Numbered from the stretch's first letter, positions 9,545 to 19,240 are shown. The stretch is 20,874 nt of DNA from Glomus cerebriforme (GCA_003550305.1 QKYT01001063.1:8785-29658), one strand, 5' to 3'. Notes: generated by a model not told the origin, from the sequence alone. Program-made: numbers and translations.

Positions 9545-11861
9545 TTAATCATCATCAATCAATATAGGGCCATATTTGGCCACTGCATTGTCCATTTTAC
9601 CATCATCATTAAAAAGTTCAAGTGTCTCTGTAAAGCACGCTTCCATATCATCTAGTCCTTCTGCCAGGTTATCTGCTTGTTGCTTGAGATCCATCAGTCG
9701 ATCTTCAAATCGGTTGAGTTCATCATAAAATCTCAAGGGTCGCTTTAAATGTCGTGTTGCCCCTTTATATTTGGCTCTCTGTTCATTGAACATCTCAATC
9801 GATTTTTTGATACTTGCTTCAGTTTCCTTGCCTTGTTGTTCATATGAATCAATCATCTTTAGAATCTCAAAATTTCTTTCGATTCTCTTCCTAGATGCTT
9901 GTTCATCATATGCAAGTATATCGGAAAATTTTGGACACTTATTGCAATCGAAATTATCGTTGCTTGTAACTTTTGTTCTTGTTGCATTTTGTATGTAGTT
10001 AAGGAAATCAACAAACTCATCAGAATGATCATCTCGCTTTTCATGACAATTTTCGTCTTCATCATCAGATGTATCATAGTATCTTTTTTCATGAAAAAAC
10101 TCTTGGACCATTCGAAGTATAGATTCAAGGTTTGAATCCTCTTGTTTTTGTCTTCCAAGTTTTACCAAAAGTTTTTTGTAACGTTCAACACGCTCTTGCT
10201 CAATTTTATCAAAAGTTTCATGCAAGGTCAGTGGTGTATAAGGAATGTAAAATTCTCGATAATTTTCTCTAACTATAAAAAAATTTTTTGATAATCATGG
10301 TTAACAAAATTATATATTAAAATATCAATAAACAAATATATGATTAAATAAATACCTTGGAGATCAATAAGATTTATTTTTTTAATTGTCATTGCAATCT
10401 TTTCTTCTAGATCAGTAAGCGATTCCTTATTATCTATGTCTTGACACAAAGATTTTGTGAAACATTTAACATTGCGAATAGGAGATGTTAAGTTATCCTT
10501 CTCAGGACGTTTGGGTATTGAATAATCTTTTAACCGATATTTGTTCTCTCGATTAGTCCAGCTAGAAGAACGAGTCTCTTGAGTCTTTAACCTCAATTTT
10601 CGTAGTTGTTGTTGTTTAACTTCATTAGAAGTAAAACTGCTGCCACAGGATTCAGCTCGAATTTCTTGAGTTATTTTGTTCTTTTGATGCAAATTGTTGA
10701 TAGAAGAACTACTGTCGCCACAGGATTCAGCACGAATTTCTTGAGTTGTTTGATCCTTTTGTCGGCAATTGTTGTGGCTAGAAGAACTACTACAACAACA
10801 GGATTCTTGAGTTATTTGGTCTTTTTTACATAAATTATTACTAATAGAAGAACTGCTGTCACCATGGGATTTAACTCGAATTTCTTGAGTTATTTTGTCC
10901 TTTTGACGTAAATTATCGCTGACAGAAGAACTACTGTCACCACAGGATCCAACTCGAATTTTTTGAGTTATTTGATCCTTTTGTCGGCAATTGTTGTGAA
11001 TAGAAGAACTACTATCACCATAGGAACTAATTAAATTTTCTGAATCCTTTTGTTGTAAGCTATCATTGCTACTGTTACCACATCGGGGTCCTTGAATTTT
11101 CTTGACAATATTTGTAGATTTACCCTCATGAATATTATTTTTAATATTACTCGAACAAATCGAGCCAGTTGGTTTGGCATCAGATGTCTTTGATGACGAT
11201 GTACTGCTACAAGCTCCATTGTCTTTAGGGATTCGTTTCTTGGCATTTGATTTTACATTTTTTGTAGAATTATTCCGTGAACTTGGAGATTTTCCAATCT
11301 TTATATTCTTCGATTTTGATTTTTTGCCAAATCCTAATTTATTTATTATCTTTTCACGAATAGAAGACAACCAACTGACTGAACTTTTGTTTGTGTTATT
11401 ACTGCGCTTATCCGATTTGCCCATATCATCATCCTTTTTATTATTAAGTTTATTGGATTTATCAGATTTATTGGACTTTTCGGACTTATCTTTTGACTTA
11501 TTATATTCGATCGTATATGTCGGTGATTGTGACAAAAACCATATTGTTGCAAGTGCAACTATTGTAAAACCTCCCAAATATGCGATAGAACTGTAAAGCA
11601 TAAAAAAAAAAAAATGTTAATAAACTTAATTGACCATTTCAAATATATAAGAGAAAGGATATGACTAACCGATATTTTTGTATATTACGTTGCCCGGTTA
11701 TTGATATCCATGCATTGATCAATGATATTGTTGATGATGTTCCTCCGACACATTTTGGGTTTTTATATAAATATCTTTTAAAAGAGTAAAAGAATTATTA
11801 ATATTAAATAAAATATTTTAAGAGAAAAAAAAAAAATCGGTACTTACTTTTGCTTCTCCAT
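9545..11861 (-). CDS. 693-residue membrane-anchored Ser/Lys-rich repeat protein, function unknown
   Basis: Four exons on the minus strand, 11848-11861, 11670-11774, 10356-11590 and 9545-10272, join in phase to 693 residues. Introns are 73, 79 and 83 bp (donors GTAAGT, GTTAGT, GTATTT). The first exon is 14 bp. Residues 1-40 form a short head containing a single Cys (NPKCVGGTSS), followed by one hydrophobic helix at about 42-60 (LGGFTIVALATIWFLS). Next is a long low-complexity, Lys/Ser/Asn-rich region (about 70-205). Residues about 209-361 hold five to six imperfect repeats of 25-27 residues with the core SCGDSSSS, then RQKDQITQEIR. Residues 452-693 are charged and probably coiled-coil (LHETFDKIEQERVERYKKL; LNRFEDRLMDLKQQADNLAE), with an acidic DEDE-type insert. 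The protein is probably an integral membrane protein with one anchor and a large soluble tail. No enzyme motif is visible and I do not recognise the family. Confidence 0.85.
10627..11085 (-). repeat. In-frame minisatellite inside exon 3 of the membrane protein gene
   Basis: Five to six copies of a 75-84 bp unit encode Cys-Gly-Asp-Ser-Ser-Ser-Ser followed by a Gln-Lys-Asp and Thr-Gln-Glu-Ile-Arg stretch. Unit lengths differ by whole codons, so frame is kept. One unit has lost its Ile-Arg segment and reads SCCCSSSSS. The outermost copies, at 11085 and near 10640, are the most diverged, as expected for an array that turns over in the middle. Confidence 0.85.
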
Positions 11862-11988
11862 TATATTAATGAATTAATTCATTCATAAATCTATAAGATG
11901 TTTAAATTATATACGGTTATTTAAAACCCTTGAACCTTTCGAATTTTTGTTACGAAAAAATCTAATACGTACAGAAACTTGTACACTA

Positions 11989-11997
11989 CTATTTATA
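11989..11997 (-). promoter_or_regulatory. Probable TATA box of the membrane protein gene
   Basis: On the minus strand TATAAATAG lies about 128 bp upstream of the ATG at 11861. It matches the general eukaryotic consensus TATAWAWR and sits in a less repetitive stretch. The 5' untranslated region would then be about 100 bp. Confidence 0.38.
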
Positions 11998-11999
11998 AA

Positions 12000-12840
12000 A
12001 AGAAAGGTTATAATTATAAACAATTGTTAGGTTAAACATTCATAACAATAGGATTCATTCTAAAATCTTCACATACCTTTTTTGCACTAAAAAACGTTAA
12101 AAACCTCTTGCGCTTTTACTTGGAGAAAGGCAAAAGGTGACTCAAAGAACAAGAGTCTTTAAAGAAACCAATTATTTGGTTTATCAGACGGCTTTTAACG
12201 CCTTTTGGTGCTGTAGCAGAACCAATAATTATATAAACTCCAACTTCAATGCGGTCGAGTTTTCAGTTGTTTGCACGTGTGAACGCGTAAATTTCTTCAG
12301 TGCTATAATAAGATATTAAAAATAAGATAGGAAAAAAGAATTTTTTTTTATTGTTTGTGAGAATTATATTTGTAAAAAAAAAATTTTATTAGTAATAAGG
12401 TTAAAATTTTTTTTTTACCTTGAAAAAAAGTCTAAAAAAGAAATTAAATACAATATATATATAATGTAGGGAAAGTAATTTGTGTTCGTTAAAAGTATTC
12501 TTTCGTCCTCGTAAAAAAAAATTTGGATTGAACCCCAATAAGTTGTGGTTTAAAACACGAGAAAGAGAAATAATCAGGAACGAAAAGCTCCCTTTTTTTT
12601 TGTGGAAAAAAAAAAAAGATTTGCGTTATGATAAACCTATTTATAGATATAAATTCCACAATTGTTTACGCTTTTTAATGTCACATGAAAGGACGCGTGT
12701 AACATTTAAAAAAAAAAAAAAAAAAATACCTGATCTACACCGGCTTACCTATAAAACAAAGAGAATACTTATTAATAACTTGAAGATTGTAATGGCGTAA
12801 AACGAGGAAAAAAAAAAATTGCATAATGCGATAATAGATA
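12000..12840. other. Upstream region of the membrane protein gene; no clear gene
   Basis: A GC-richer island at 12060-12310 contains an inverted CCAAT pair (AAACCAATTATTTGGTTT, 12165-12182), another CCAAT at about 12220, a plus-strand TATATAAA at about 12229 and CACGTG at about 12273. These look like promoter elements, possibly for an unrecognised plus-strand transcript. From 12330 on, poly-A and poly-T runs dominate. Open frames of 60 and 106 codons here show no family signal and are Lys-rich because of the A runs. Confidence 0.4.
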
Positions 12841-13423
12841 GACAATAATGGGCTTCAGAAAAAAAAAAAAAAAAAAAAAAAAACCTTTGTTATATAGAAA
12901 TATGATCAACCACCGGAATTTTTTTTTTTCTAGTTGTACAAAACGAGAATCGGATGTTCGTGCACAAGCATTAAAGTTTATTGTCAAACTATATTCTACC
13001 TTGAGTCATGTGATACAACGTTATCAAAGTTTTAACGAATGTTCCTGTTATTTAGTTATAGTCCCGCGCGTATTACAACATTTCAATATTATTATGTGCA
13101 AATGCTATGATAATCCTTATTTATTACATGTTATAAACACTAGAACTCTTTTGGAATTTTTTGTAAAATTAACGAAATTAACGCGTATTACATTATTCAC
13201 TTGATTTTTTCCATATAAATATTAGAGTTCTTATGTTTGAAAATCACACGCAGTAAACAGTTGATACCTGCCAGATGCTAATAATAAGAAATCCGTGGAC
13301 AATTATTTACTCCGTTAACCGCATATCTGATGCAACCCGGCGTAATTAAATGGCGTAATATACAGATTTCGTTAATTCTGGCTCGAATTAGGAATTTTAT
13401 TCACACAAAAAAAAAATAGGTGA

Positions 13424-13455
<32 letters not shown>

Positions 13456-13736
13456 TTTTGGGGTTTTAAAAAAAAAAAAAAAAAAAAGATTTTAACGTCT
13501 TCTTGATTATCGTGTCAATAATTTCTCTTTCGGAACAATAATAAATTTTAATTCTTTTATTTAATTTCATGTGAATCACGGAAAAAACAAAGGTAAACAT
13601 GAGATTCCTGCAATCAAAACAATATAAACACAAAAAAAAGCACTTTTTTTTATAAAAAAAAAAAAAATTTTATTAAAAATAAATCTTTTTTTTTATTTTA
13701 TTTATTTATTTATATACATAATATATTAATATAATT
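12841..13736. other. Homopolymer-rich gap with one unexplained open frame
   Basis: Contains a 22-base A run (12860-12882) and long T/A blocks at 13426-13488. A plus-strand frame stays open from 12848 to 13204. Its first 20 codons are Lys from the A run, but the last 85 or so are mixed (ESDVRAQALKFIVKLYSTL and onward) and GC-richer than the surroundings. I do not recognise it and do not call it a gene. The segment 13373-13390 is an imperfect copy of the TAATTCTGGCCAGAATTA palindrome found elsewhere in the window. Confidence 0.4.
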
Positions 13737-15136
13737 TTACCAAGGAACAACCTTTTCATCCCGCCAAAATTCGCCATTCTTGGTCTTGGGGACAACATCC
13801 TCATCAAGTGCAAGATAAACTGGAGTTTTGGCACCTTGATCTATTTTGTAAATACATTATTAAATAAATGTGATTATGAACCAAACATTTAATAAATCAC
13901 ACCTTGTACATNAAAAAAAAAAAAAAAAAAGATTGACGTACCAAGATTTCTTGGTGCATTAGGACCACCCATATCAGTTGCAACCTACACAAATAAAAAA
14001 ACAAGTTCACGCTCTTGTACCTCGGAAAAATTATTATATATAGTACATGATTATTTATATTACTACTTACCCAACCTGGACAACATGCATGAACCAAAAT
14101 ATTTTTTCCTTCGCTATCTGCACGACGTGCAAAAACTTTGGTCATGGCCGTAAGTCCAATCTTGGATACACCATAAGCTGTAAAACAAAAAAAAAAAAAA
14201 AAATTAATTAATTAAATTCGCGGAAATATATTTCAATAATTTTTTATTTTATACCTTTGGTAGGCCATCCTTCTTCTTTCCACTTATTTTTCTCGACATC
14301 ATTTTCAAATTTTTTCATTAAACCAATCAAACCATTCATATCAAGATCATCTCGACTAAATTCTTTTCGAAGTTTCGAAGAACTCAATATGTTTAATAAT
14401 CCAGCCGAACTTGATACATTAATTATTCTTCCATTCGGACGAATTAGAGGATAAAGATGATTGCATATATTGAGAGTACCATAAAAATTTGTTGCTAAAG
14501 TAAAACGAACAACATTTACATCAAATTCATCTCTTCCGAAGGCTATTAATTAAATAATTAATTAAAGTTTAATAATATATATACTGTATATATATTTTTT
14601 TTTTTTTTAAAAAAAAAAAAAGTCTTTAAAACAAATTATAATTATTTTACCAATTGCAGCGTTGTTAATTAAAATGTCAAATCCTTGGATGAATAAAGAA
14701 ATGATAATCACGTGAGTTGTGCAATTCAAAAATTTCAAAGTTTTCCTTTATTACAATACCATCATCAGCAAGAACTCCTTTAACATCCTTAATACTTTGT
14801 TCGTCAGTCAAATCCAATCTCAAAAATTTTAAATCCACATTTCCACCATCATCTTTTAAAATTTGTTCTGATTTTAATTCATGTTTGATTTTCTTTAAAG
14901 ATTCTTGACCAAGATTTGGATCACGAGCTGTCATGAAGATTGTTAATGGAATATCAGATGAACGTTTAGCATAATTTAAAGCGAGATTGCGTACAATCGC
15001 ATAACCAATTCCTTTGTTCTAAAAAATATTTGTGTAACTTCAACATCTTTTGTATTATAGTAATGAAAAAAAAGGGGATCGGGTTTTTACTTACTGCACC
15101 GGTAACGAGAGCTACTTTTGTTACACAAACTTCCAT
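13737..15136 (-). CDS. Carbonyl-reductase-type short-chain dehydrogenase (CBR1-like)
   Basis: Seven exons (15095-15136, 14760-15018, 14651-14683, 14255-14542, 14071-14177, 13942-13984, 13737-13840) join in phase to 291 residues, close to the roughly 280 of monomeric carbonyl reductases. The protein should reduce aldehydes or ketones with NADPH in the cytosol. The cofactor motif is TGANKGIG (12-19), and the Asn-Asn-Ala motif is INNAAI (106-111). Catalytic Ser lies in INVSSSAG (151-158), Tyr209 and Lys213 in AYGVSK, and CCPGW at 239-243. The roughly 40-residue insert before Tyr, ending EGWPTKAYGVSK, is the hallmark of CBR1-like monomeric enzymes. Introns are 76, 76, 108, 77, 86 and 101 bp. Intron 2 (14684-14759, donor GTATTG) is the least certain: it has no stop in frame, but reading through it shifts INNAAI out of frame, and splicing restores DDGFDILINN. 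An N at 13912 is intronic. Substrate cannot be deduced. Confidence 0.94.
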
Positions 15137-15197
15137 TTTTTTCGTTCTAGAAAGGAAAGAATAAATTTTATTTCTGGGGTTGAAAAAAAAAAACTTT

Positions 15198-15205
15198 CTT
15201 TTATA
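15198..15205 (-). promoter_or_regulatory. Probable TATA box of the carbonyl reductase gene
   Basis: On the minus strand TATAAAAG lies about 62 bp upstream of the ATG at 15136, which would give a 5' untranslated region of about 35 bases. It is a strong match to the TATA consensus at a sensible distance. Confidence 0.42.
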
Positions 15206-15209
15206 CTTT

Positions 15210-15524
15210 CAAACATAGATGATCTTTTTTGAACGCCTTTTCCAAGACTTGCTTAACTTGAGACTTGTGTTTGAAGCTATAATACTTAATAAAAATGGAC
15301 ATTTGCCGCCGGAAAAATCACGGAGTAAATAAAAATGATCCAATCTAACCTTAAATGATTTATCGGCGTATTTTTAATGTTTTAGGAAAGAAAAAAATCG
15401 CGAGTTCCAAAATAATTTTTATTTTTGGAAATTTTTTTGGGGTGTGCAATAATTCATTTGAGTTAAATTCTGGCCAATTTGGATAATGTATGGGCGTAAA
15501 AATTTTTTTTTTTTAAAAAAAAAA

Positions 15525-15556
<32 letters not shown>

Positions 15557-16520
15557 CAAAAATAATATAGAGTTTTTTTTTTTTTTTTTTTTTTTATTTA
15601 CACATAATTAAGGTTTTTTTTTTTTTGTTTATCTGTTACGTTGATCTTTGCTCAAAATTATATTTATTTGATTTTTTTTTCGATTAATGATACAATAATA
15701 ACATAATTAATCTTGATTACGGACTAGATTAGGATCGGGTTTGATTTGTTTATTATTTATAAAAAAAAAAAAAAATAATAATAATAAATTTTTTTCAAAG
15801 AAATTTAACCAATCGAGGAATTAAGATTTTCAAAAGTTTCACTCATTAATTTGTGTTTAGGAGAAACCAAAAACTATTTTAATCGTACTTCAAATAACAA
15901 AACGCCCCGTCCCGAGAACAATTTAAAACTTTGGTTGTATTGTTATAATAAAATTAAAAACGGATGACCTTTTTTTTTTATTTCACTAAATTTAGAAATT
16001 CTTTCAGTCGATCATAACTTTAAACAATCATAGTCTAACTAGATTTGACACTTGACTTTCATCCTCGGGATATTACGAGTTGTAAATACGTAATCGGTTG
16101 ACGAATGGTTGACGTTTACATACAGTACATTTCGTTGACCAACACTACAAGTATATGGAATATGTAGTACCAGGTACAAGAAATCTATCTATACTATAAA
16201 CTTTCGACTAATTAAATTCGCCTAATATGTTAATTTCAGCCGTACAAGCCACCTGATGTTAACCATAGAGATATTAGATATTTATTGGTATTTCCCTACT
16301 TCATATATGAAATGAAATATGCAAATTTTCAAGCTTCACATAGTTTTAAAAAAACTTATTTAACAAAATCTTGATTTTTGAATTCCTAAAGAACCGCAAT
16401 AAAACTTTAGATGGAAGGATGGTACAACTTAGACTAAAAGATTAGAACAAATCAACAATGAAACAAGAAACAAATCTTGGATTTTGGATTTTGATGGGGA
16501 TCTTGATAATAAATAAGTAA
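15210..16520. other. Gap without a recognisable gene; exon-like islands
   Basis: Long T and A runs fill 15497-15600. 15463-15480 carries a partial TAATTCTGGCC palindrome copy. Two short open stretches follow acceptor-like sequence: about 15860-15965 (NRTSNNKTPRPENNLKLW) and 16240-16374, where 44 codons after TTAATTTCAG include KPPDVNHRDIRYLLVFPYF. Neither matches a family I know. Three GTTGAC words cluster at 16096-16140. Confidence 0.4.
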
Positions 16521-16523
16521 AAT

Positions 16524-16601
16524 AGTACCATAGTATAATGGAACAAAATAAACTATATATAGTTACTTCCCTTTGATAATTATGGGTTCGAATTCGTTTT
16601 T
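16524..16601 (+). pseudogene. Degenerate tRNA-like / pol III promoter relic
   Basis: TAGTATAATGG (16531-16541) fits the eukaryotic tRNA A-box consensus exactly and resembles tRNA-Asp genes. GGTTCGAATTC (16585-16595) fits the B box except near its end. The spacing is normal for a tRNA gene, a hairpin (AACTATATATAGTT, 16551-16564) sits where the anticodon arm belongs, and a five-T run (16597-16601) follows as a possible terminator. The acceptor and T stems do not pair, so a functional tRNA is unlikely. It could be a dead tRNA gene or the head of a tRNA-derived short interspersed element. Confidence 0.45.
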
Positions 16602-17560
16602 AAAAATTCCGAGATTCACAGGCACAAAACCTTAACCGGTTAATTAACCTGTAAATTTATATCGCCTTTCACAATGCGTTTGTGACATTCTTCTGATTGG
16701 CTGTTTTTTTCGTTTATTTCTTACCTCTTTGACTCAAGTAAAAAAAAATATATATATGGATTATGGGTTTAAGACTCCATTTATGATCTAATTTCTACCT
16801 TTTTTACCAATTATTATTAAAAAAAAAAAAAATTTACCACTTTAATTTTCAGGAACTGTCACTAGAGGTCTCGGTGTCATATTACCCAAAGTATTTGTAT
16901 GGAAGCATGTGTTTATTTATCGGCTTACATTTAACTTAAAAAAAAAAACGAAGGTTCCTTTCAAAATCAAGGATAAATTGAGATTAGTTATTTATAAATT
17001 TATTATCTTAACGTAGTTTGTAATTTTATATATGATTAATTTTTTGAATCGTGTCTATTTATTATTAATCAATGTAGTCTGGTAGTAGTATTTCAAACCT
17101 ATAAAATAGGATGAAATTTTTATTTTATAAACAAAAACTGTGAAAAATGTCACGATTCAAATCAAATCTATCCCTTCTGGTTCAAAAAAAAATTATTTTA
17201 GCCTAATTGCATTACCAATCTTCAATTCAAAAGATTATACCAAATGTCTGTGATAAACGTAATTATAGATATTTTGTCAAAATGTGAGCAAGAACATAAT
17301 AAAGAGGGACTAATCTATAAATAATTCTTATATTTTAAATGCCAGTTCTCTAGCAGCTAAATGAAAAGGAAATTAAGTGCATTGCCTGAAAAGTTTTATC
17401 AAAAATTCAATTAATGCTTTTAATTTGAAAAAATATTAACCGAGGCAAATATACCTCTTACAGATTCACACTTTAAATTAAATTTTTTATTTTGTAATTT
17501 ATAGTATTAAAATTGAGTTAAACTATTACCTATGACCCGTTTTATATATATATTACCATT
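16602..17560. other. Gap without a recognisable gene
   Basis: A 53-codon open stretch (16855-17014) follows a good acceptor (TTTAATTTTCAG ending at 16852) and begins GTVTRGLGVILPK, but the rest is Lys-rich and matches nothing I know. The remaining sequence is A/T-rich with mixed-composition patches at 17130-17290 and 17340-17400. No RNA gene is seen. Confidence 0.4.
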
Positions 17561-17564
17561 AATT

Positions 17565-17735
17565 TCTTAATGCTGGCAAAATGATTCATAATGCTAGATA
17601 AATCATGTGATATGCCCAACTACCAAACAAAATTTCACTTTCACGTGATTTTTAGCCGGCATTACGGCATTAAATGCGACGTTAGGAATTAAGAGTATGA
17701 CAAATAAGGCGTGACAAATATGATTTTACCCACTA
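17565..17735 (+). repeat. Fragment of the GGCC-palindrome repeat family
   Basis: TAATGCTGGCAAAATG (17568) and AGCCGGCATTACGGCATTA (about 17654) are variants of the family palindrome. The end, GTGACAAATATGATTTTACCC, parallels the right part of the 4.1-kb MITE (GTGACAAATAGGATTTCAC at 4346) and finishes in CCC like that element's terminus. No matching left end was found. Confidence 0.42.
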
Positions 17736-17739
17736 GAAT

Positions 17740-18700
17740 AAATTATTAGTATATGGATAGCTTTTTTAATAACATATAATAAAAAAAAGATAGAATTAAA
17801 CCAATATATAGTATAAAAGATTGATATATATTCAAATCCTATTTTATGAAATAGCTGCATAGTTTCATTTATTTTACAATACTATATTTGCTTATACTTC
17901 ATTATGCAATATTTTTTTTAGAACTAATTTATGTAACTATTACTTAATTTAAATTGATTTGCAATTATATAAAAAGATAATATGGCCAAAACTGATAAAA
18001 AAACTAAAATTCTGAATTAGTATATCAAATTAAGAAGATTATTAAATATTTTAATAAATAAGATTCATTCTAACTTATATAAAGAAACTAAATATAAGTC
18101 ATAGTAATTATTAAAATTGCAATAATATTAGCAAAATCTTAAGCTTCTGATTTTAAGTTTATTATTTTTAAACTTAAACTTAATTCAAAATTAATTATCA
18201 AATCCATCTTAAAATATTTTATATATAGTTAGACTGTTATATTTACCATTATAATAAAAATAAAATAATTTTATAAAGAAAAATATACAAATTAAAAAAT
18301 AATTATTTTTAAATCAACAATTTATATATAAATTATAATAAAATAGTTTGTAAAAATTTTTTCATTAAAAATTTTTAGCCAATCAAAAATTATATGATTA
18401 TAAAGGGATTTTTATATTAATAAAACTAATATGTACATTACAATTATTTTGATGATAGTAATTATAATATGTATATGATTAAAGAAGAGTTTTTTAACTA
18501 ACTTTAAATTAGTTATATAAAAATAAGTGCTTATAAAAAGGTATAATTATATAGGAAATGATTATATAGAAATCTGAAATTTTGAAATAGTTTTAAAAAG
18601 ATTGATAATGATAATTTTATATTTACTTAATTATAGGACTTATTATATTTTATTTGCAATGAAAAATATAGGAATTATAGATTACATAATTTATAGTTAG
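17740..18700. other. A+T-rich gap, no gene seen
   Basis: Nearly all A and T with frequent stops in every frame. TTTAGCCAATCAAAAATTATATGATTA near 18376 resembles the GATTGGCTACATGATC side of repeat B at 4637 read in reverse, so a small fragment of that family may be present. Confidence 0.5.
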
Positions 18701-18701
18701 T

Positions 18702-19085
18702 ATTTTAACGGGTATGGTACGAAATCCCAAAACTCAAAATCCTGATAGGCCAAAATCCTGAAACTTAAAATCCTGAAATCCAAAATCCTGACAAGGTCAA
18801 AATCCTGATAGGTATGAAATTCTGAAAAATTGGTCCGCATTAAGTTTAATGCTGACCGGAATTATAATTTGTAATTTATTAAACTTCTGAAAAAAATCCT
18901 GAAACTTAATTCTGGACGGCATTAAAGCTTAATGCGAGTCAATTTTAGAATTTTGTATCTGTCAGGATTTTGACCCTGTCGGGATTTTAAGTTTCAGGAT
19001 TTTGTACCTGTCAGAATTTCAACTGTCGGGATTTTGGCCTATCAGGATTTTGAGTTTTGGGATTTTGGACGGCATCCATTTTAAC
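18702..19085. mobile_element. 368-bp foldback MITE with 8-bp target duplication
   Basis: The element spans 18710-19077, flanked by identical 8-mers ATTTTAAC at 18702-18709 and 19078-19085. The left end reads GGGTATGGTACGAAATCCC and the reverse complement of the right end reads GGATGCCGTCCAAAATCCC; both continue AAAACTCAAAATCCTGATAG. Each arm (about 120 bp) is an array of the 11-mer CAAAATCCTGA or its variants, reversed in the right arm as TCAGGATTTTG, so the whole element can fold into one long hairpin. The centre carries two TAATTCTGGCC-type palindromes (18847-18864, 18907-18924). An 8-bp duplication fits hAT-type or KDZ-type mobilisation. It has no coding capacity. Confidence 0.8.
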
Positions 19086-19240
19086 TAAATCAAATCAGAT
19101 TTAATCTGAGTTTAGATTAAATCATAACTAATTTGATTTGATTTAGATTCAAATTAAATCAAATCTGATTAAATTTAAATTTAGGTAAATTAAATTTAAT
19201 CTGATCTAATTCAATCTAATTTAGAGTTATTTTATGATTA
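19085..19240. repeat. Short AATCAGATT / AATCTGATT simple-repeat cluster
   Basis: Words such as AAATCAGATTTAATCTGA, TTTGATTTGATTTAGATT and AAATCAAATCTGATTAAAT alternate in both orientations directly after the right flank of the foldback element. The cluster is partly palindromic. No longer unit is evident. Confidence 0.55.

Noticed and set aside
9859..10158. 99-codon minus-strand frame inside exon 4
   Set aside because: Frame-shifted shadow of the real exon, which is longer and continuous with the spliced protein.
11174..11596. 140-codon plus-strand frame opposite the membrane protein
   Set aside because: Antisense shadow of exon 3; its Phe/Leu/Asp composition mirrors the Lys/Ser/Asn codons of the real gene.
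12480..12800. 106-codon plus-strand open frame
   Set aside because: Lys-rich because of A runs, no family signal, and it lies in homopolymer-rich upstream DNA. No splice structure supports it.
14677..14934. Reading the carbonyl reductase exon through to a stop at 14677
   Set aside because: It removes the conserved Asn-Asn-Ala motif from frame; a 76-bp GT-AG intron, like its neighbours, restores it.
18701..19085. A 9-bp (Mutator-type) duplication for the foldback element
   Set aside because: The ninth base differs (T at 18701, C at 19077), and using it shortens one inverted end out of register. The 8-bp reading aligns both ends at equal length.
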